Shown: piece after piece, positions 49,077-57,940 of the stretch
How the letters are laid out: each line of letters opens with the position of its first letter
How positions within the stretch are numbered: position 1 is the first letter of the stretch
NCBI RefSeq assembly: GCF_023544445.1
Contig: NZ_JALPVJ010000030.1
Span: forward strand, 31,894 to 95,893
Reading direction: 5' to 3'
DNA length: 64,000 bases
Source: Actinoplanes sp. M2I2
Lineage (GTDB): Bacteria; Actinomycetota; Actinomycetes; Mycobacteriales; Micromonosporaceae
Program-made: the position numbers and the translations under genes
The notes under the pieces: model-generated
Seen by the model: the letters and a program-made list of their open reading frames with translations, nothing else
Told to the model about the DNA's origin: nothing
Databases searched by the model: none

Positions 49077-50336
49077 CTATAGCACCTGCCGGCGGATCCA
49101 CGTCACGCACGCCCGGTCGACCGTCCGGAACGGCACGCCGTACGCCTCCCGAGCGGCCTGGTCGTAGTCGTTGTCCTGGGTGAGCACCAGACGCACGAAG
49201 GCGAACAGCTTGGCATCGCCGTATCGGACGGCCATGCAGTCGGCCGCGAGGTGGCTCAGCCCGTAGAAGGCGTCACCGGCCCGGGCCGGAGCGTCCGGGC
49301 CGGGCCGGGCCGGGATCATCGACGTCGGCCGGGCCCCGCCGGTCAGCGCCCACCGCACGCTGCCCCGCCGCAGGGTCCGGGCGGCTCGGCGGGGTGACCA
49401 GCCGATGTATTCGGCGATGCCCTCGCTGAGCCAGGTGTCCTCGGCGGCGTCGGCCCGGTAGGCGCCGGACAGCGTGACGACGTGGCCGAGCTCGTGCTGC
49501 AGGGCCACGCGCAGCAGGACCGGGTTGCCGGCCAGCTCCTTCATCCGCAGCATGACGTCGATGCCGTGCATGTTGAGCGGGACGGCCAGACCGATCGCCC
49601 AGTTGTCCTCCCGGCCGCCGTACCAGCTGCGCCATTGCGCCTCACCGGCCAGGTAGATCCGGTAGCGCGACTGCGACGTGCCGATCAGCGCCGCGAACCG
49701 GTCGTCGACCTTCGCCGCGGCCTCGGCGACCGGCAGCACCCGGGCCAGGTGGTGGCGCTGGGCCGGCGCGGCGACGAGGGTGACGCGGGTGCCGCGCAGC
49801 ACCACCAGCTCGCCGTTCTCCCAGGGCGCGGGCCGGCGCGGGTCGTCGCCCGGCCCCGGCGCGACCGCGCTGATCACGTACCGGCCGGCGACCGGCCGCA
49901 TCGTGAGCGCCTGCTCGATGCGGGGCGGCTGCTGCCACTTGGTGCCGCTGCGACCGGGGCACATGTCGGTGCCGAGGCAGTACGAGATCTCGGTACGCAT
50001 CGCGAGCGCGCCGGGGCCCTTGACCGGCCGGCCGACCCCGGGCCGGTAGTCGAACCGGGTCACCTCGAGGGCCCGCAGCGAGCGGAACATCGCCCGGTAC
50101 CGCTTGCGCAGGGGCGCCTCGACCGCGGCCAGCCAGGCCTTCTCGTCACCGTCCAGCAGGGCCGCGGACTGCGCCTTCAGGGCGGCCACGGCCTGGTCGT
50201 ACGGGGTGGCCGGCGCGGGCCGGCCGCGGGCGGCGATGGCCGAGGGCGCCGCGGGCCGGGGCACGACGACAGCGACGACGACGGCGAGCACGCCCACCGC
50301 GAGGAGGGCGAGGTACAGGCTCGTGGCTCGGCGCAT
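49077..50336 (-). CDS. membrane-anchored gluzincin metalloprotease
   Basis: A 419-residue protein. The N-terminal membrane anchor is SLYLALLAVGVLAVVVAVVV (residues 6-25). An NTF2-like segment follows (about 45-180, TPYDQAVAALKAQSAALLDGDEKAWLAAVE). The protease domain has HELGH (281-285) and WLSEGIAEYIGW, with Glu305 as the probable third zinc ligand. The layout matches secreted or anchored actinobacterial peptidases with an outer-face active site. The substrate is unknown. The ATG at 50336 gives a clean anchor. It lies upstream of the LLM gene (seven-base gap) and 92 bases after the trefoil-protein gene. Confidence 0.83.
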   Translation of the reverse strand: MRRATSLYLALLAVGVLAVVVAVVVPRPAAPSAIAARGRPAPATPYDQAVAALKAQSAALLDGDEKAWLAAVEAPLRKRYRAMFRSLRALEVTRFDYRPGVGRPVKGPGALAMRTEISYCLGTDMCPGRSGTKWQQPPRIEQALTMRPVAGRYVISAVAPGPGDDPRRPAPWENGELVVLRGTRVTLVAAPAQRHHLARVLPVAEAAAKVDDRFAALIGTSQSRYRIYLAGEAQWRSWYGGREDNWAIGLAVPLNMHGIDVMLRMKELAGNPVLLRVALQHELGHVVTLSGAYRADAAEDTWLSEGIAEYIGWSPRRAARTLRRGSVRWALTGGARPTSMIPARPGPDAPARAGDAFYGLSHLAADCMAVRYGDAKLFAFVRLVLTQDNDYDQAAREAYGVPFRTVDRACVTWIRRQVL

Positions 50337-50428
50337 CGCGCTCCGATCGGCAGGGATGGCGCAGGGAGGCCGGGATCGCATCCAAGCAGATCCACCCCCA
50401 GGACATCCATCCCCTCACGGCAAATGCG

Positions 50429-50926
50429 TCACATCAGCCCGGGGATCGGCATGCTGAGCACCCGTACGGTCCACCGCCGCGACCCGGCCGTGCCGGCGCA
50501 CGACCCCTGCACCGCCACGCCTTTCCCCATCTGCAGGCACTTGCCGGTGCCCGTGTTGGAGATCTTGGCCGTCTCCCCCAGTGAGTCCTGCAGCGTCCAG
50601 CGCCGCGACGGCACCGCCGCGCACGGCTCGAGCCCCGCACGGGCGCCGTCGGCTGCCGTCGCGCCGGGCACGCTCAGGCAGCGCCCGGTCGCCACGCTGA
50701 GGATCTCGAGCCGGCCGGTGGCGTCGACCGGCCGGAACCGCCACCGGTACGGGTCGGTCCGCGCGCACGGCAGCTCGGTCAGCCCGGACGTGAGGCACCG
50801 CCCGCTGCCCGCGCTGACCACCTGGAAGTCGAGGCCGACGAGGTCGATCGGCGCGGGGACGGCCTGGGCCGGGGCCGCCGGCAGCAGCGCCAGAGCGGGC
50901 AGGAGGGCGAGAGCACGACGAAGCAT
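50429..50926 (-). CDS. secreted ricin-type beta-trefoil protein
   Basis: A 165-residue exported protein. The signal peptide is MLRRALALLPALALLPAAPAQA (cleavage after residue 22 approximately). The mature 140 residues form three repeats with the pattern G-x-C-L ... P-C-x ... R-W: FQVVSAGSGRCLTSG to YRWRF, LEILSVATGRCLSVPG to SRRWTL, and KISNTGTGKCLQMG to SRRWTV. The QxW of classical trefoils is replaced by R-R/Y-W. The six Cys could pair within repeats. It is a carbohydrate-binding candidate with no catalytic domain attached. Confidence 0.8.
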   Translation of the reverse strand: MLRRALALLPALALLPAAPAQAVPAPIDLVGLDFQVVSAGSGRCLTSGLTELPCARTDPYRWRFRPVDATGRLEILSVATGRCLSVPGATAADGARAGLEPCAAVPSRRWTLQDSLGETAKISNTGTGKCLQMGKGVAVQGSCAGTAGSRRWTVRVLSMPIPGLM

Positions 50927-51011
50927 GCGGGGACTTTAGCCGATTTGTCCGCTTCGATCGTCGCGGCTGCTCCCGCCGGAGCGACGGCGGAACAGGTTGT
51001 ACGGTGGCCCC

Positions 51012-52847
51012 GTGACGGTCGGATTCGGGGTGCTGGGACCGGTGACGGCCTGGGACGGCGCCGGCGACCCGATCGCCCTGAAAGGCCCGATGCACCGGGC
51101 CGTGCTGGCCCGGCTGATCGTGGCCCGCGGCCGGGTCGTCCCCGTCGGTCACCTCGTCGACGACCTCTGGACGGCTCCGCCCGAGGGCGCCGTCCCGGCC
51201 GTCCGCACGTTCGTCGCCGCGCTGCGCCGCGCGCTCGAGCCCGGCCGCCCGCCCCGCACTCCCCCGGCGCTGCTGGTCACCGAGGGTCCGGGTTATGCGT
51301 TGCGCACCGCCCCGGAGACCGTCGACGCCTGGCGCTTCGAGCAGGCGCTCGCCACCCCCGCGGCCCTCGAGGAGGCGCTGGGCTGGTGGCGCGGGCCCGC
51401 CTACGCCGACTTCCCCGAGGCCCCGTGGGCGCTCGCCGAGCGTGCCCGTCTGGCCGAGTTGCGCCTGCGGGCGGTCGAACTGCTGGCCGGGTCGCGCCCG
51501 CCGGCCGAAGCCATCGCCGACCTGGACGCCCACGTCACCGAGCACCCGTGGCGGGAGGAGGGGTGGCGGCTGCTGGCGCTGGCCCTCTATCGCACCGGAC
51601 GGCAGGGCGACGCGCTGGCCGTGCTGCGCCGCGCCCGCGAGCAGCTCGTGTCCCGGCTGGGCCTCGACCCTGGCCCCGCCCTGCGCGAGCTGGAGGCCGG
51701 CATCCTGCGGCAGGAGGTCCCGGCCCGGTCGGTCTTCGCCGAGGCGGCGGCCGACTACGAGCGTACGGTCGGCGCCCGGGCCCGGCTGGACTCGACCGTC
51801 GGGCTGCTGCGCGACCTGGCCGTCACCGGGGGCGGCGGCGGGCTGGCGGCGGCCGGGCGGCACCGGATGGCGACGATCGCCGCCGCCGAGGAGCTGGGCG
51901 ACCCCGGCCTGATCGCGCGGGTGATCGGCGCGTACGACGTGCCGGCCATCTGGACCCGCTCCGACGATCCGGCGCGGGCCGCCGACATCGTGGCCGCGGC
52001 CCGGCGCGCGCTTCCCCCGGCCCGGGGCGCGGCGCGGGCGCGGCTGCTGGCCACGATCGCCGTGGAGTCGCGCGGCACCCGGGATGCCGACGCCGTCGCC
52101 GCCGCGCGGGAGGCTGTCGCGCTCGCCCGCGAGCTGGGCGATCCCGCGCTGCTGGCCTTCGCGCTGAACGGGCTGTTCATGCAGAGCTGCCACCGCTGCG
52201 GGCTGGCCCCGGAACGCGACGAGATCGGCGCCGAGCTGATCACCGTGTCGGGCGAGCACGGCCTGGTGACGTACGAGGTGCTCGGCCACCTGATCCGCGT
52301 GCAGGCCCGCTCGGCGCTGGCCGACGACGCCGCCGCCGACACCCACGCCGCGGCGGCCGACCGCCTCGCCGCCGAGCACGAGCGGCCGCTGGTGGCCGTC
52401 TTCACCGACTGGTACCGCGCGATGCGCCAGGCCACCCCGGAGGCCTACCGTTCGGCCGCGCGCAGCCTGACCGGCGCCGGCATGCCCGGCCTGGAGAACG
52501 GCCTGCTGGCGCTGGCGCTGCTCTGCCTGGACCGGCCGGACCACACTCTCGACTACGGCCCGTACGAGCCCTGGGCGCGCCCGCACGCGCTGCTGGCCGA
52601 CGGCCGCACCGAGCAGGCCCGGGACGCGCTGCGCGAGGTCCCGGACCCACCCGCGGATCTGCTCTCCGAGGCGCTGTGGTGCCTCGTCGGCCGAGCCGCC
52701 CTGGCGGTCGGCGACCGTGGCGCGCTGACCCGGGCCCAGCTGGCCCTGACGCCGGCCGCGGGCCAGATCGCCGGCGCGGGCAGCGGGGTGCTGGCCGCCG
52801 GCCCGGTCGACGACGTGCTGGCTAGTTCGCTGCCCGCAGGGGCTTGA
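51012..52847 (+). CDS. BTAD/AfsR-type transcriptional regulator
   Basis: A 611-residue regulator. The N-terminal OmpR-like winged helix (about 1-90) contains FGVLGPVTAWDGAGDPIALKGPMHRAVLARL and AVRTFVAALRRALEPG. The bacterial transcriptional activation domain (about 100-235) contains HPWREEGWRLLALALYRTGRQGDALAVLRRAREQL and LGLDPGPALRELEAGIL. The rest is TPR-like without a visible NB-ARC ATPase (no Walker A), so it is shorter than full AfsR. The GTG at 51012 matches the family start VTVGFGVLGPV. No biosynthetic cluster is adjacent. It overlaps the convergent reductase gene by 26 bases. Confidence 0.88.
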   Translation: MTVGFGVLGPVTAWDGAGDPIALKGPMHRAVLARLIVARGRVVPVGHLVDDLWTAPPEGAVPAVRTFVAALRRALEPGRPPRTPPALLVTEGPGYALRTAPETVDAWRFEQALATPAALEEALGWWRGPAYADFPEAPWALAERARLAELRLRAVELLAGSRPPAEAIADLDAHVTEHPWREEGWRLLALALYRTGRQGDALAVLRRAREQLVSRLGLDPGPALRELEAGILRQEVPARSVFAEAAADYERTVGARARLDSTVGLLRDLAVTGGGGGLAAAGRHRMATIAAAEELGDPGLIARVIGAYDVPAIWTRSDDPARAADIVAAARRALPPARGAARARLLATIAVESRGTRDADAVAAAREAVALARELGDPALLAFALNGLFMQSCHRCGLAPERDEIGAELITVSGEHGLVTYEVLGHLIRVQARSALADDAAADTHAAAADRLAAEHERPLVAVFTDWYRAMRQATPEAYRSAARSLTGAGMPGLENGLLALALLCLDRPDHTLDYGPYEPWARPHALLADGRTEQARDALREVPDPPADLLSEALWCLVGRAALAVGDRGALTRAQLALTPAAGQIAGAGSGVLAAGPVDDVLASSLPAGA

Positions 52848-53394
52848 GGACCGGCGCCACCTTGGCCAGCTCGTTGAGCACGGCGGTGGCGGCAGTGTCC
52901 ATGATCGCGGTCGGCTGGAGCTCGCCGTCCTGCACGAGGCTGTGCACGAACGGGATGTTCACCGACTCGGGAATCATGAAGATCTTCAGGGCGTACGCGG
53001 CTCCCTGCAGCGCCAGGGCGGAACGCGTCCCGGCCGAGACCCCGCCGTAGCTGACCACGCTGGCCGGCTTGTAGTTCCACTCGGCGTGCAGATAGTCGAG
53101 GGCGTTCTTGAAGGCCGCGCCGAGGCCGTAGTTGTACTCGGGGATCACGAACACGATCGCGTCGGCCGCGGCGACCTTCTCGCTCCAGCGCTTGGTGTGG
53201 TCGTTCTGGTAGTTCCGCAGCCGCGGGTGGTGCGGCTCGTCGAGCAGCGGCAGGTCCTCGTCCGCCAGGTCGGCCACGGTCACCTGGAACCCGCCGTGCG
53301 CCTTGGCCGCGTCGACGAACCACTCGGCCACCTTCGGACCGATGCGCCCGGGCCGGGTGCTGCCGACGACCACCAGCAGATTGAGCTCACTCAC
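52822..53394 (-). CDS. NADPH-dependent FMN reductase
   Basis: A 190-residue flavodoxin-like reductase. The FMN phosphate loop is GSTRPGRIGPKVAEW (residues 11-25) and the isoalloxazine contact VIPEYNYGLGAAFKNALDYL, followed by VVSYGGVSAGTRSALALQ. It reduces FMN or quinones with NADPH. The TTGCG-TC-CGCAA dyad just upstream may be the site of an HxlR- or MarR-type regulator, a common arrangement for this enzyme class. The 3' end overlaps the BTAD gene by 26 bases (convergent). Confidence 0.9.
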   Translation of the reverse strand: MSELNLLVVVGSTRPGRIGPKVAEWFVDAAKAHGGFQVTVADLADEDLPLLDEPHHPRLRNYQNDHTKRWSEKVAAADAIVFVIPEYNYGLGAAFKNALDYLHAEWNYKPASVVSYGGVSAGTRSALALQGAAYALKIFMIPESVNIPFVHSLVQDGELQPTAIMDTAATAVLNELAKVAPVLKPLRAAN

Positions 53395-53423
53395 GAGGCG
53401 TTCCTCTTCCCGATCAGGTATTT

Positions 53424-53439
53424 ACTTGCGTCCGCAACA
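53424..53439 (-). promoter_or_regulatory. operator-like dyad of the FMN reductase gene
   Basis: TTGCG-TC-CGCAA (53426-53437) lies in an A/T-rich stretch 32 bases before the reductase start. A/T-rich flanks and location suit a promoter-overlapping repressor site. The regulator is not in the window. Confidence 0.4.
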
Positions 53440-53474
53440 ATATCGGCGCGCCGTTCTTCCGGCCCCGGCGAGTC

Positions 53475-53510
53475 GGATACATCACAGCGCTATGTATCCC
53501 CCGATCGGGG
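53475..53510. promoter_or_regulatory. adjacent dyads upstream of six-repeat surface protein
   Basis: GGATACAT (53475-53482) and ATGTATCC (53492-53499) form a perfect 8-bp dyad with nine bases between. Immediately next, CCCCGATCGGGG (53499-53510) is a 12-bp palindrome. They sit 96 bases before the surface-protein start and 80 before the reductase start, so they could control either gene. Confidence 0.5.
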
Positions 53511-53606
53511 CTGTCGAATCTGGGACAGGACGCTTGATCTGACTGACCGTCCGAGAGCGAAGGCGCAACGTCGACGACGTCATCCTTTCTCGGTTCGGAG
53601 GCTCTC

Positions 53607-55973
53607 GTGCCCGGTCCGGCCGCTCGTCCCCCGCTCGCCCGGCGCGTGTGCCGTGCCCTGGTGCTGACGGTCGCCGTTCTGCCCGGTCTCGCCTCCGCCG
53701 CGCTGCCCGGCCCGGCGACCGCGATGCCGCCCGACCGGGCACCGGCCTTCGAGCCCTACCTCACCGAGACCGAAGGATGGCCCGGCGATCCGGTGGTCGT
53801 GAACCTCGAAGGTCTTCCCCAGCCGATGACCCTGTGCCGCGTCCATTGGGAGGGAAAAGAGGATGAGGCGACCTCCTGCGAGGGCCGAACGGCGACCATC
53901 GCCGTCCCGGACGACGCGCCACCCGGACCGGCCACGCTGAGCTGGCAGGTGGAGCATCGCCCCGGCGTCATCCTGAACCTGGAAACTCCGGAGCCGCAGC
54001 CGGACGCCGGTCAGGACCCGGACGTCGTGCGGACGAGCGGCAAGCTCGACTACACGGTCCGCGGGGTCGACGCGACCGCCGACCGGGACGAGGCCACACC
54101 CGGCGCATCGGTCGACGTCACCTTCCGGCCGGTCGGCGGCGTCCGCATCACCGACTGTGGCGTGAGCGAGCCTTCCCCGATGCGCTGCCCGCCGAAGAGC
54201 CGATCCCGATCGGTCCGGATCGCCGTGCCGTCCGACGCCACACCCGGTGGTGATCTGACGGTGCGGTGGCAGGCCCGATCGGTGCTGGACGGCGAGACGC
54301 ATCCCAGCGGCGGGTCGATCACCGTGCGGATCGTGGCGCTCCCACCGATCGAGTTCGACGTGCGCGGGCAGGCGGACGTCCTGGGTCCGGGGCAGCCGTT
54401 CGTCGCCACCTTCGTGAGCCTGACGCCCGGAGTCACCGTCACCGGATGCGGACTCACGCTGGGCGATCGCGCCGGGTGCGGCGCCTCCGACGTCGCCGTC
54501 GTCCGGGTACCGCCGGGCACGCCGTCGGGTCGGACGCTCGTCATCCCGTGGGATCTGACCTACACGAGCAAACGGCCGGGCGAGGAACCCGGCACCGCCA
54601 AAGGCGAACTGACCCTGCGGGTCCTGGCGGAACCCTCCGAGATGGAGGTCAGCGTCCAGCCCGCCTCGGCCCACCCGGGGCAGGAGGTCATGCTGACCTT
54701 CGTGTCACTGCGGCCCCGGGTGGCCATCAGCGGATGCCTCGTGTTCTTCCCGCGCGATGCCGGCGCGTTCTGCCGGCAGTCGTCGAAACGCTGGTTCGCG
54801 CGCACCCGCGTGCCCGCCGACGCCGTCCCCGGCGCGAGCCTGTTGCGGTGGGGCGTCGAGTCGATCTCGGTGGACGGACAGGTCGTCGTGGACAAGGGAA
54901 CGTTCGCGTTCACGGTCCGGGCTCACCCGCCGGAGCCGACTTCCGGAGGCCCGACTCCGGAACCTTCGCCGACGGTCGTTCCGGACCCGGTCCATCCCTC
55001 GCGAGACCGGCCGGAACCCACGGTCATACCCCCCACCGTCCCACCGGCGCCGACTCCGGACCGGCGGCAACCAACCTTCGCGGCCGGTTCGGACCCGGAG
55101 TCCTCGGCGCCGGGCCAGGCGGTGACAGTGTCGCTCGCCGCGCTCACCGACGGCACGACGATCACCGGATGTACCGCCGGGTTCCGCGACGCCAAGGTCT
55201 CCGCGTGCCGGGCCACGGGCGCTGCCACGCGGTCGGCCCGCCTGCTCGTCCCGGCCTCGGCCGAACCCGGTGACCGTCCGCTCGACTGGAAGGTGACCTG
55301 GCGGGACACGACCGGCCGGACCGGCGAGGAGGGCGGGACCATCGCCTACCGGGTGTCCGACCCGGACAGGCCGGCCACACCCGCCTTCCGCGTCCAGGTG
55401 ACGCCACCGAAAGCGAAACCCGGCGACCGCGTCACTGTCCTGCACAGCGCGCTCGACGACGGCGTGACCATCACCGGGTGCCACGCCGAGTTCGGCGCGG
55501 GCGGCGGCGCTCCGGCCGACTGCCGAAACACGCCGCAAGGCTGGACGGCCGACGTGACGGTGCCCGAGAACGCGCCCGGCGGCACCGGTGCGGTGCTGTG
55601 GGACGTCGCCTACGACCGGGCCGGTCCGGCCACCGCCGACGGCTTCACCCGCCTCGAGGTGCTGCCGGTGGCCGATCCCGGTTTCTGGAGCAGAGCGGCC
55701 GGCTTCGGTGGCCGGATCGCTCTCGGGTTCGCCGCCCTGGCCGGCTTCGTGGCGTACCGCGGCCTCGCCGGCCGCCTCCGGGAACGGTTCAAGCAGGGCC
55801 GGGCCCGGACGGGGCCGGCCGAGCTGCCCGAGGGCGTTCGCGTCGTCGCGACCACCGACGCCGGCGTGTTCCACACCGAACTCACCGCCCCGGCCCGCGA
55901 GTCCCGGCCGGCGATCCGGCTGGTGCCGGCGCCCGGCCCCCGGCGCATCACTCTCCGCGAGGAGCCACCATGA
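53607..55973 (+). CDS. secreted membrane-anchored protein with six two-Cys repeats
   Basis: A 788-residue surface protein. The N-terminal signal (CRALVLTVAVLPGLASAALPG) is followed by six Ig-like repeats of about 95 residues (starting near 47, 153, 250, 350, 497 and 597). Each has the pattern PG-x-V-x-V-T/V-G-C...C-R and then P-x-x-A-x-PG...L-x-W-x-V. Examples are VTVTGCGLTLGDRAGCG, TITGCTAGFRDAKVSACR and VTITGCHAEFGAGG. A Pro-rich linker (about 446-495) divides repeats 4 and 5. One membrane helix (about 705-722) and a 65-residue basic cytosolic tail end it. Family unknown; adhesin or receptor by layout. GTG start with GGAGG five bases upstream. Its stop overlaps the next ATG. Confidence 0.78.
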   Translation: MPGPAARPPLARRVCRALVLTVAVLPGLASAALPGPATAMPPDRAPAFEPYLTETEGWPGDPVVVNLEGLPQPMTLCRVHWEGKEDEATSCEGRTATIAVPDDAPPGPATLSWQVEHRPGVILNLETPEPQPDAGQDPDVVRTSGKLDYTVRGVDATADRDEATPGASVDVTFRPVGGVRITDCGVSEPSPMRCPPKSRSRSVRIAVPSDATPGGDLTVRWQARSVLDGETHPSGGSITVRIVALPPIEFDVRGQADVLGPGQPFVATFVSLTPGVTVTGCGLTLGDRAGCGASDVAVVRVPPGTPSGRTLVIPWDLTYTSKRPGEEPGTAKGELTLRVLAEPSEMEVSVQPASAHPGQEVMLTFVSLRPRVAISGCLVFFPRDAGAFCRQSSKRWFARTRVPADAVPGASLLRWGVESISVDGQVVVDKGTFAFTVRAHPPEPTSGGPTPEPSPTVVPDPVHPSRDRPEPTVIPPTVPPAPTPDRRQPTFAAGSDPESSAPGQAVTVSLAALTDGTTITGCTAGFRDAKVSACRATGAATRSARLLVPASAEPGDRPLDWKVTWRDTTGRTGEEGGTIAYRVSDPDRPATPAFRVQVTPPKAKPGDRVTVLHSALDDGVTITGCHAEFGAGGGAPADCRNTPQGWTADVTVPENAPGGTGAVLWDVAYDRAGPATADGFTRLEVLPVADPGFWSRAAGFGGRIALGFAALAGFVAYRGLAGRLRERFKQGRARTGPAELPEGVRVVATTDAGVFHTELTAPARESRPAIRLVPAPGPRRITLREEPP

Positions 55974-56563
55974 CCGACGAGACCACCACCGGGACGACCA
56001 CCACCGTGCGGAGCGTCTTCTTCGACAGCCCGGCCGACGCGGTGACCGCCCTCGACGAGGCCGTCCGCTCGGGCGACGCCGCCGGCGAGGTGCGCGGCGC
56101 CCTGGGCCGGATGCCCGGCGCGACCAGGGACGCCGTGCTCGGCGAGGTCGGCAAGGTCGCTGCCGGCGTTCTCGAGCTGGACGTCACCGACATCTTCCGG
56201 TCGGCCTGGGAGAAACACGCGAAGCTGTGCGAGGAGGCGATCGCCAGCCTGCGCGATCCGGCCGGCACGGAACGGGTCGTCGCCCTGGCCGCGCACAGCG
56301 TCACCTTCGAGCAGCAGCCGGGCGTCGAGATCCACCTGGCCGACCTGCCGGTCGCCACCGTCGTCCTGCACGTCCGGCTCGACATCGACGTCCGCGGGCT
56401 GCTCGCCGTCGTCCAGGCGGGCCGGCTGACGGGGATCCGGGTGGGCTCGGCCGACGTCACCGGGGCGCTCGAGGTCGCCGGCCGGCCGGTGATCGAGCGG
56501 CAGAAGTCGGTGGAGCTCAGCCAAGCTCTGCGATTCGGCGGTGGCCTCCGGCTGGCCCGGTGA
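55970..56563 (+). CDS. hypothetical cytosolic partner of the six-repeat protein
   Basis: A 197-residue soluble protein I do not recognise. A Thr-rich N-terminus (MTDETTTGTTTTVRSVFFDS) is followed by a helical part (ALDEAVRSGDAAGEVRGALGRM, IFRSAWEKHAKLCEEAIASL) and a beta-rich C-terminal half (VEIHLADLPVATVVLHVRLDIDVRGLLAVV, VTGALEVAGRPV). No membrane segment. The four-base overlap (ATGA) with the surface-protein gene means coupled translation, so it may bind that protein's cytosolic tail. It could be a chaperone or regulator; both are inference. Confidence 0.7.
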   Translation: MTDETTTGTTTTVRSVFFDSPADAVTALDEAVRSGDAAGEVRGALGRMPGATRDAVLGEVGKVAAGVLELDVTDIFRSAWEKHAKLCEEAIASLRDPAGTERVVALAAHSVTFEQQPGVEIHLADLPVATVVLHVRLDIDVRGLLAVVQAGRLTGIRVGSADVTGALEVAGRPVIERQKSVELSQALRFGGGLRLAR

Positions 56564-56623
56564 GGCCGCGGCCCGATCGCCACGCCCCGGCGGACGCGCT
56601 GATCATCGGGGACAATCGGTCCC

Positions 56624-57118
56624 ATGTATGTCATCCGGGAACGGTTCTTCTCCATCGGCGACGACTTCGACGTGCTGGACGAGCACGGGGCCAAGCTCCT
56701 GCACGTCGACGGCAAGGTGTTCAGCGTGCGCAACAAGGTGGTGATCGAGGACCCGTCCGGGCAGGAGGTCGCGTCGCTGCACCGGCATCTGGTGGCGCTG
56801 CGACCGACGTACGAGATCCGGATCGGCGGGGAGAAGGCGGCCGAGGTCCGCAAGAAGCTGTTCACGCCGTTCCGTGAGAAGTTCACCATCGACGTGCCCG
56901 GGCCGGACGACCTGGAGATGAAGGGCAACCTGCTGGACCACGAGTACGTGATCGAGCGCGGCGGCGAGGAGGTGGCCGCGGTCTCGAAGCGCTGGCTGAC
57001 CATCCGCGACACCTACGCCGTCCAGATCGCAGCCGGCATCGAGCCGCTGCTCGTCATCGGCAGCGCGCTCGCCCTCGATCTGGCCCTCGACCGCGATAAG
57101 AGCGACGACGGCAAGTGA
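56624..57118 (+). CDS. LURP-one-related (tubby-like) protein
   Basis: A 164-residue LURP-one/DUF567 protein: MYVIRERFFSIGDDFDVLDE, LLHVDGKVFSVRNKVVIEDPSGQEV, and GNLLDHEYVIERGGEEVAAVSKRWLTIRDTYAVQIA. The fold is a 12-stranded barrel around a hydrophobic helix, related to tubby and phospholipid scramblases. The final helix (IEPLLVIGSALALDLAL) would be the buried one. Bacterial members have no fixed function; membrane-lipid binding is proposed for relatives. It overlaps the TauE gene by four bases. Confidence 0.88.
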   Translation: MYVIRERFFSIGDDFDVLDEHGAKLLHVDGKVFSVRNKVVIEDPSGQEVASLHRHLVALRPTYEIRIGGEKAAEVRKKLFTPFREKFTIDVPGPDDLEMKGNLLDHEYVIERGGEEVAAVSKRWLTIRDTYAVQIAAGIEPLLVIGSALALDLALDRDKSDDGK

Positions 57119-57870
57119 CCGCCGGGGAGATCGCCGTCCTGCTGGGCGGCGGGCTGACCGCCGGCGTCGTCAACGCGATCGCCGGCGGCGGGTCTCTCAT
57201 CACCTTCCCGCTTCTCGTCGCGCTCGGGCTGCCGGGGGTGGCCGCGAACGTCAGCAACGCGCTCTCGGTCGCTCCCGGCTACGCGGCGAGCGCCGTCGGC
57301 AGCCGCCCCGACCTGACCGGCCAGGGCCGCCGGATCCTCACGATCATCCCGACGATCGTCGCCGGCGCGCTGGGCGGCAGCGCGCTGCTGCTCTTCACGC
57401 CGCGCGCGGTGTTCGACATCGTCGTGCCGTTCCTGCTGCTGCTCGCGGCCGCGATGATGGCGTTCCAGACCCGTCTGCGGGCGCTGGCCGGCCACCCGCG
57501 CGACAGCTCACCCCGCAAGGTGACCGTTCTGGTCCAGGTGGCGGTGTTCCTGTGCGGCCTCTACGGCGGCTACTTCAACGCCGCGATGGGCCTGCTGCTG
57601 ATCGCGGCGCTGGCCCTGGTGCTCGACGAGCCGCTGCGCCGCATCGGCGCCCTGAAGAACGTCTTCTCCGCCGTGGTCGGCGTGACCACGGTGCTGACCT
57701 ACAGCCTCTTCGGCCCGGTCAACTGGGCCGTCGTCGCGGTGCTGGCCCCGGCCACCGTCGTGGGCGGCTTCGCCGGCGCCAAGGTGGCGCGCCACCTGCC
57801 GTCCGAGGTGCTGCGCTGGACGATCGTGGTGTTCGCCGTGGCCGTCGCCGTCGCGCTCTTCCTCACCTGA
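57115..57870 (+). CDS. TauE/SafE family sulfite exporter-like permease
   Basis: A 251-residue membrane protein with about eight helices, in two TauE/SafE repeats: GGGLTAGVVNAIAGGGSLITFPLLVALGLP, ANVSNALSVAPGYAASAVGSR in the first, and GLYGGYFNAAMGLLLIAALAL, RIGALKNVFSAVVGVTTVLTY in the second. Members move sulfite, sulfoacetate or other organic anions. The start is a GTG overlapping the LURP gene's stop (GTGA). Length is normal. Confidence 0.9.
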   Translation: MTAGEIAVLLGGGLTAGVVNAIAGGGSLITFPLLVALGLPGVAANVSNALSVAPGYAASAVGSRPDLTGQGRRILTIIPTIVAGALGGSALLLFTPRAVFDIVVPFLLLLAAAMMAFQTRLRALAGHPRDSSPRKVTVLVQVAVFLCGLYGGYFNAAMGLLLIAALALVLDEPLRRIGALKNVFSAVVGVTTVLTYSLFGPVNWAVVAVLAPATVVGGFAGAKVARHLPSEVLRWTIVVFAVAVAVALFLT

Positions 57871-57940
57871 CCGATGGCCGCAGGCTACCGTGGGTTTCGT
57901 CAGGGTTTGGCTCGTCCGGAACGGGGCCGACGGGGGCGGA

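Noticed and set aside
43214..53394. Secondary-metabolite gene cluster around the GT1 and BTAD regulator
   Set aside because: No polyketide, peptide, terpene or other core biosynthetic gene is present, and the genes between are housekeeping enzymes.
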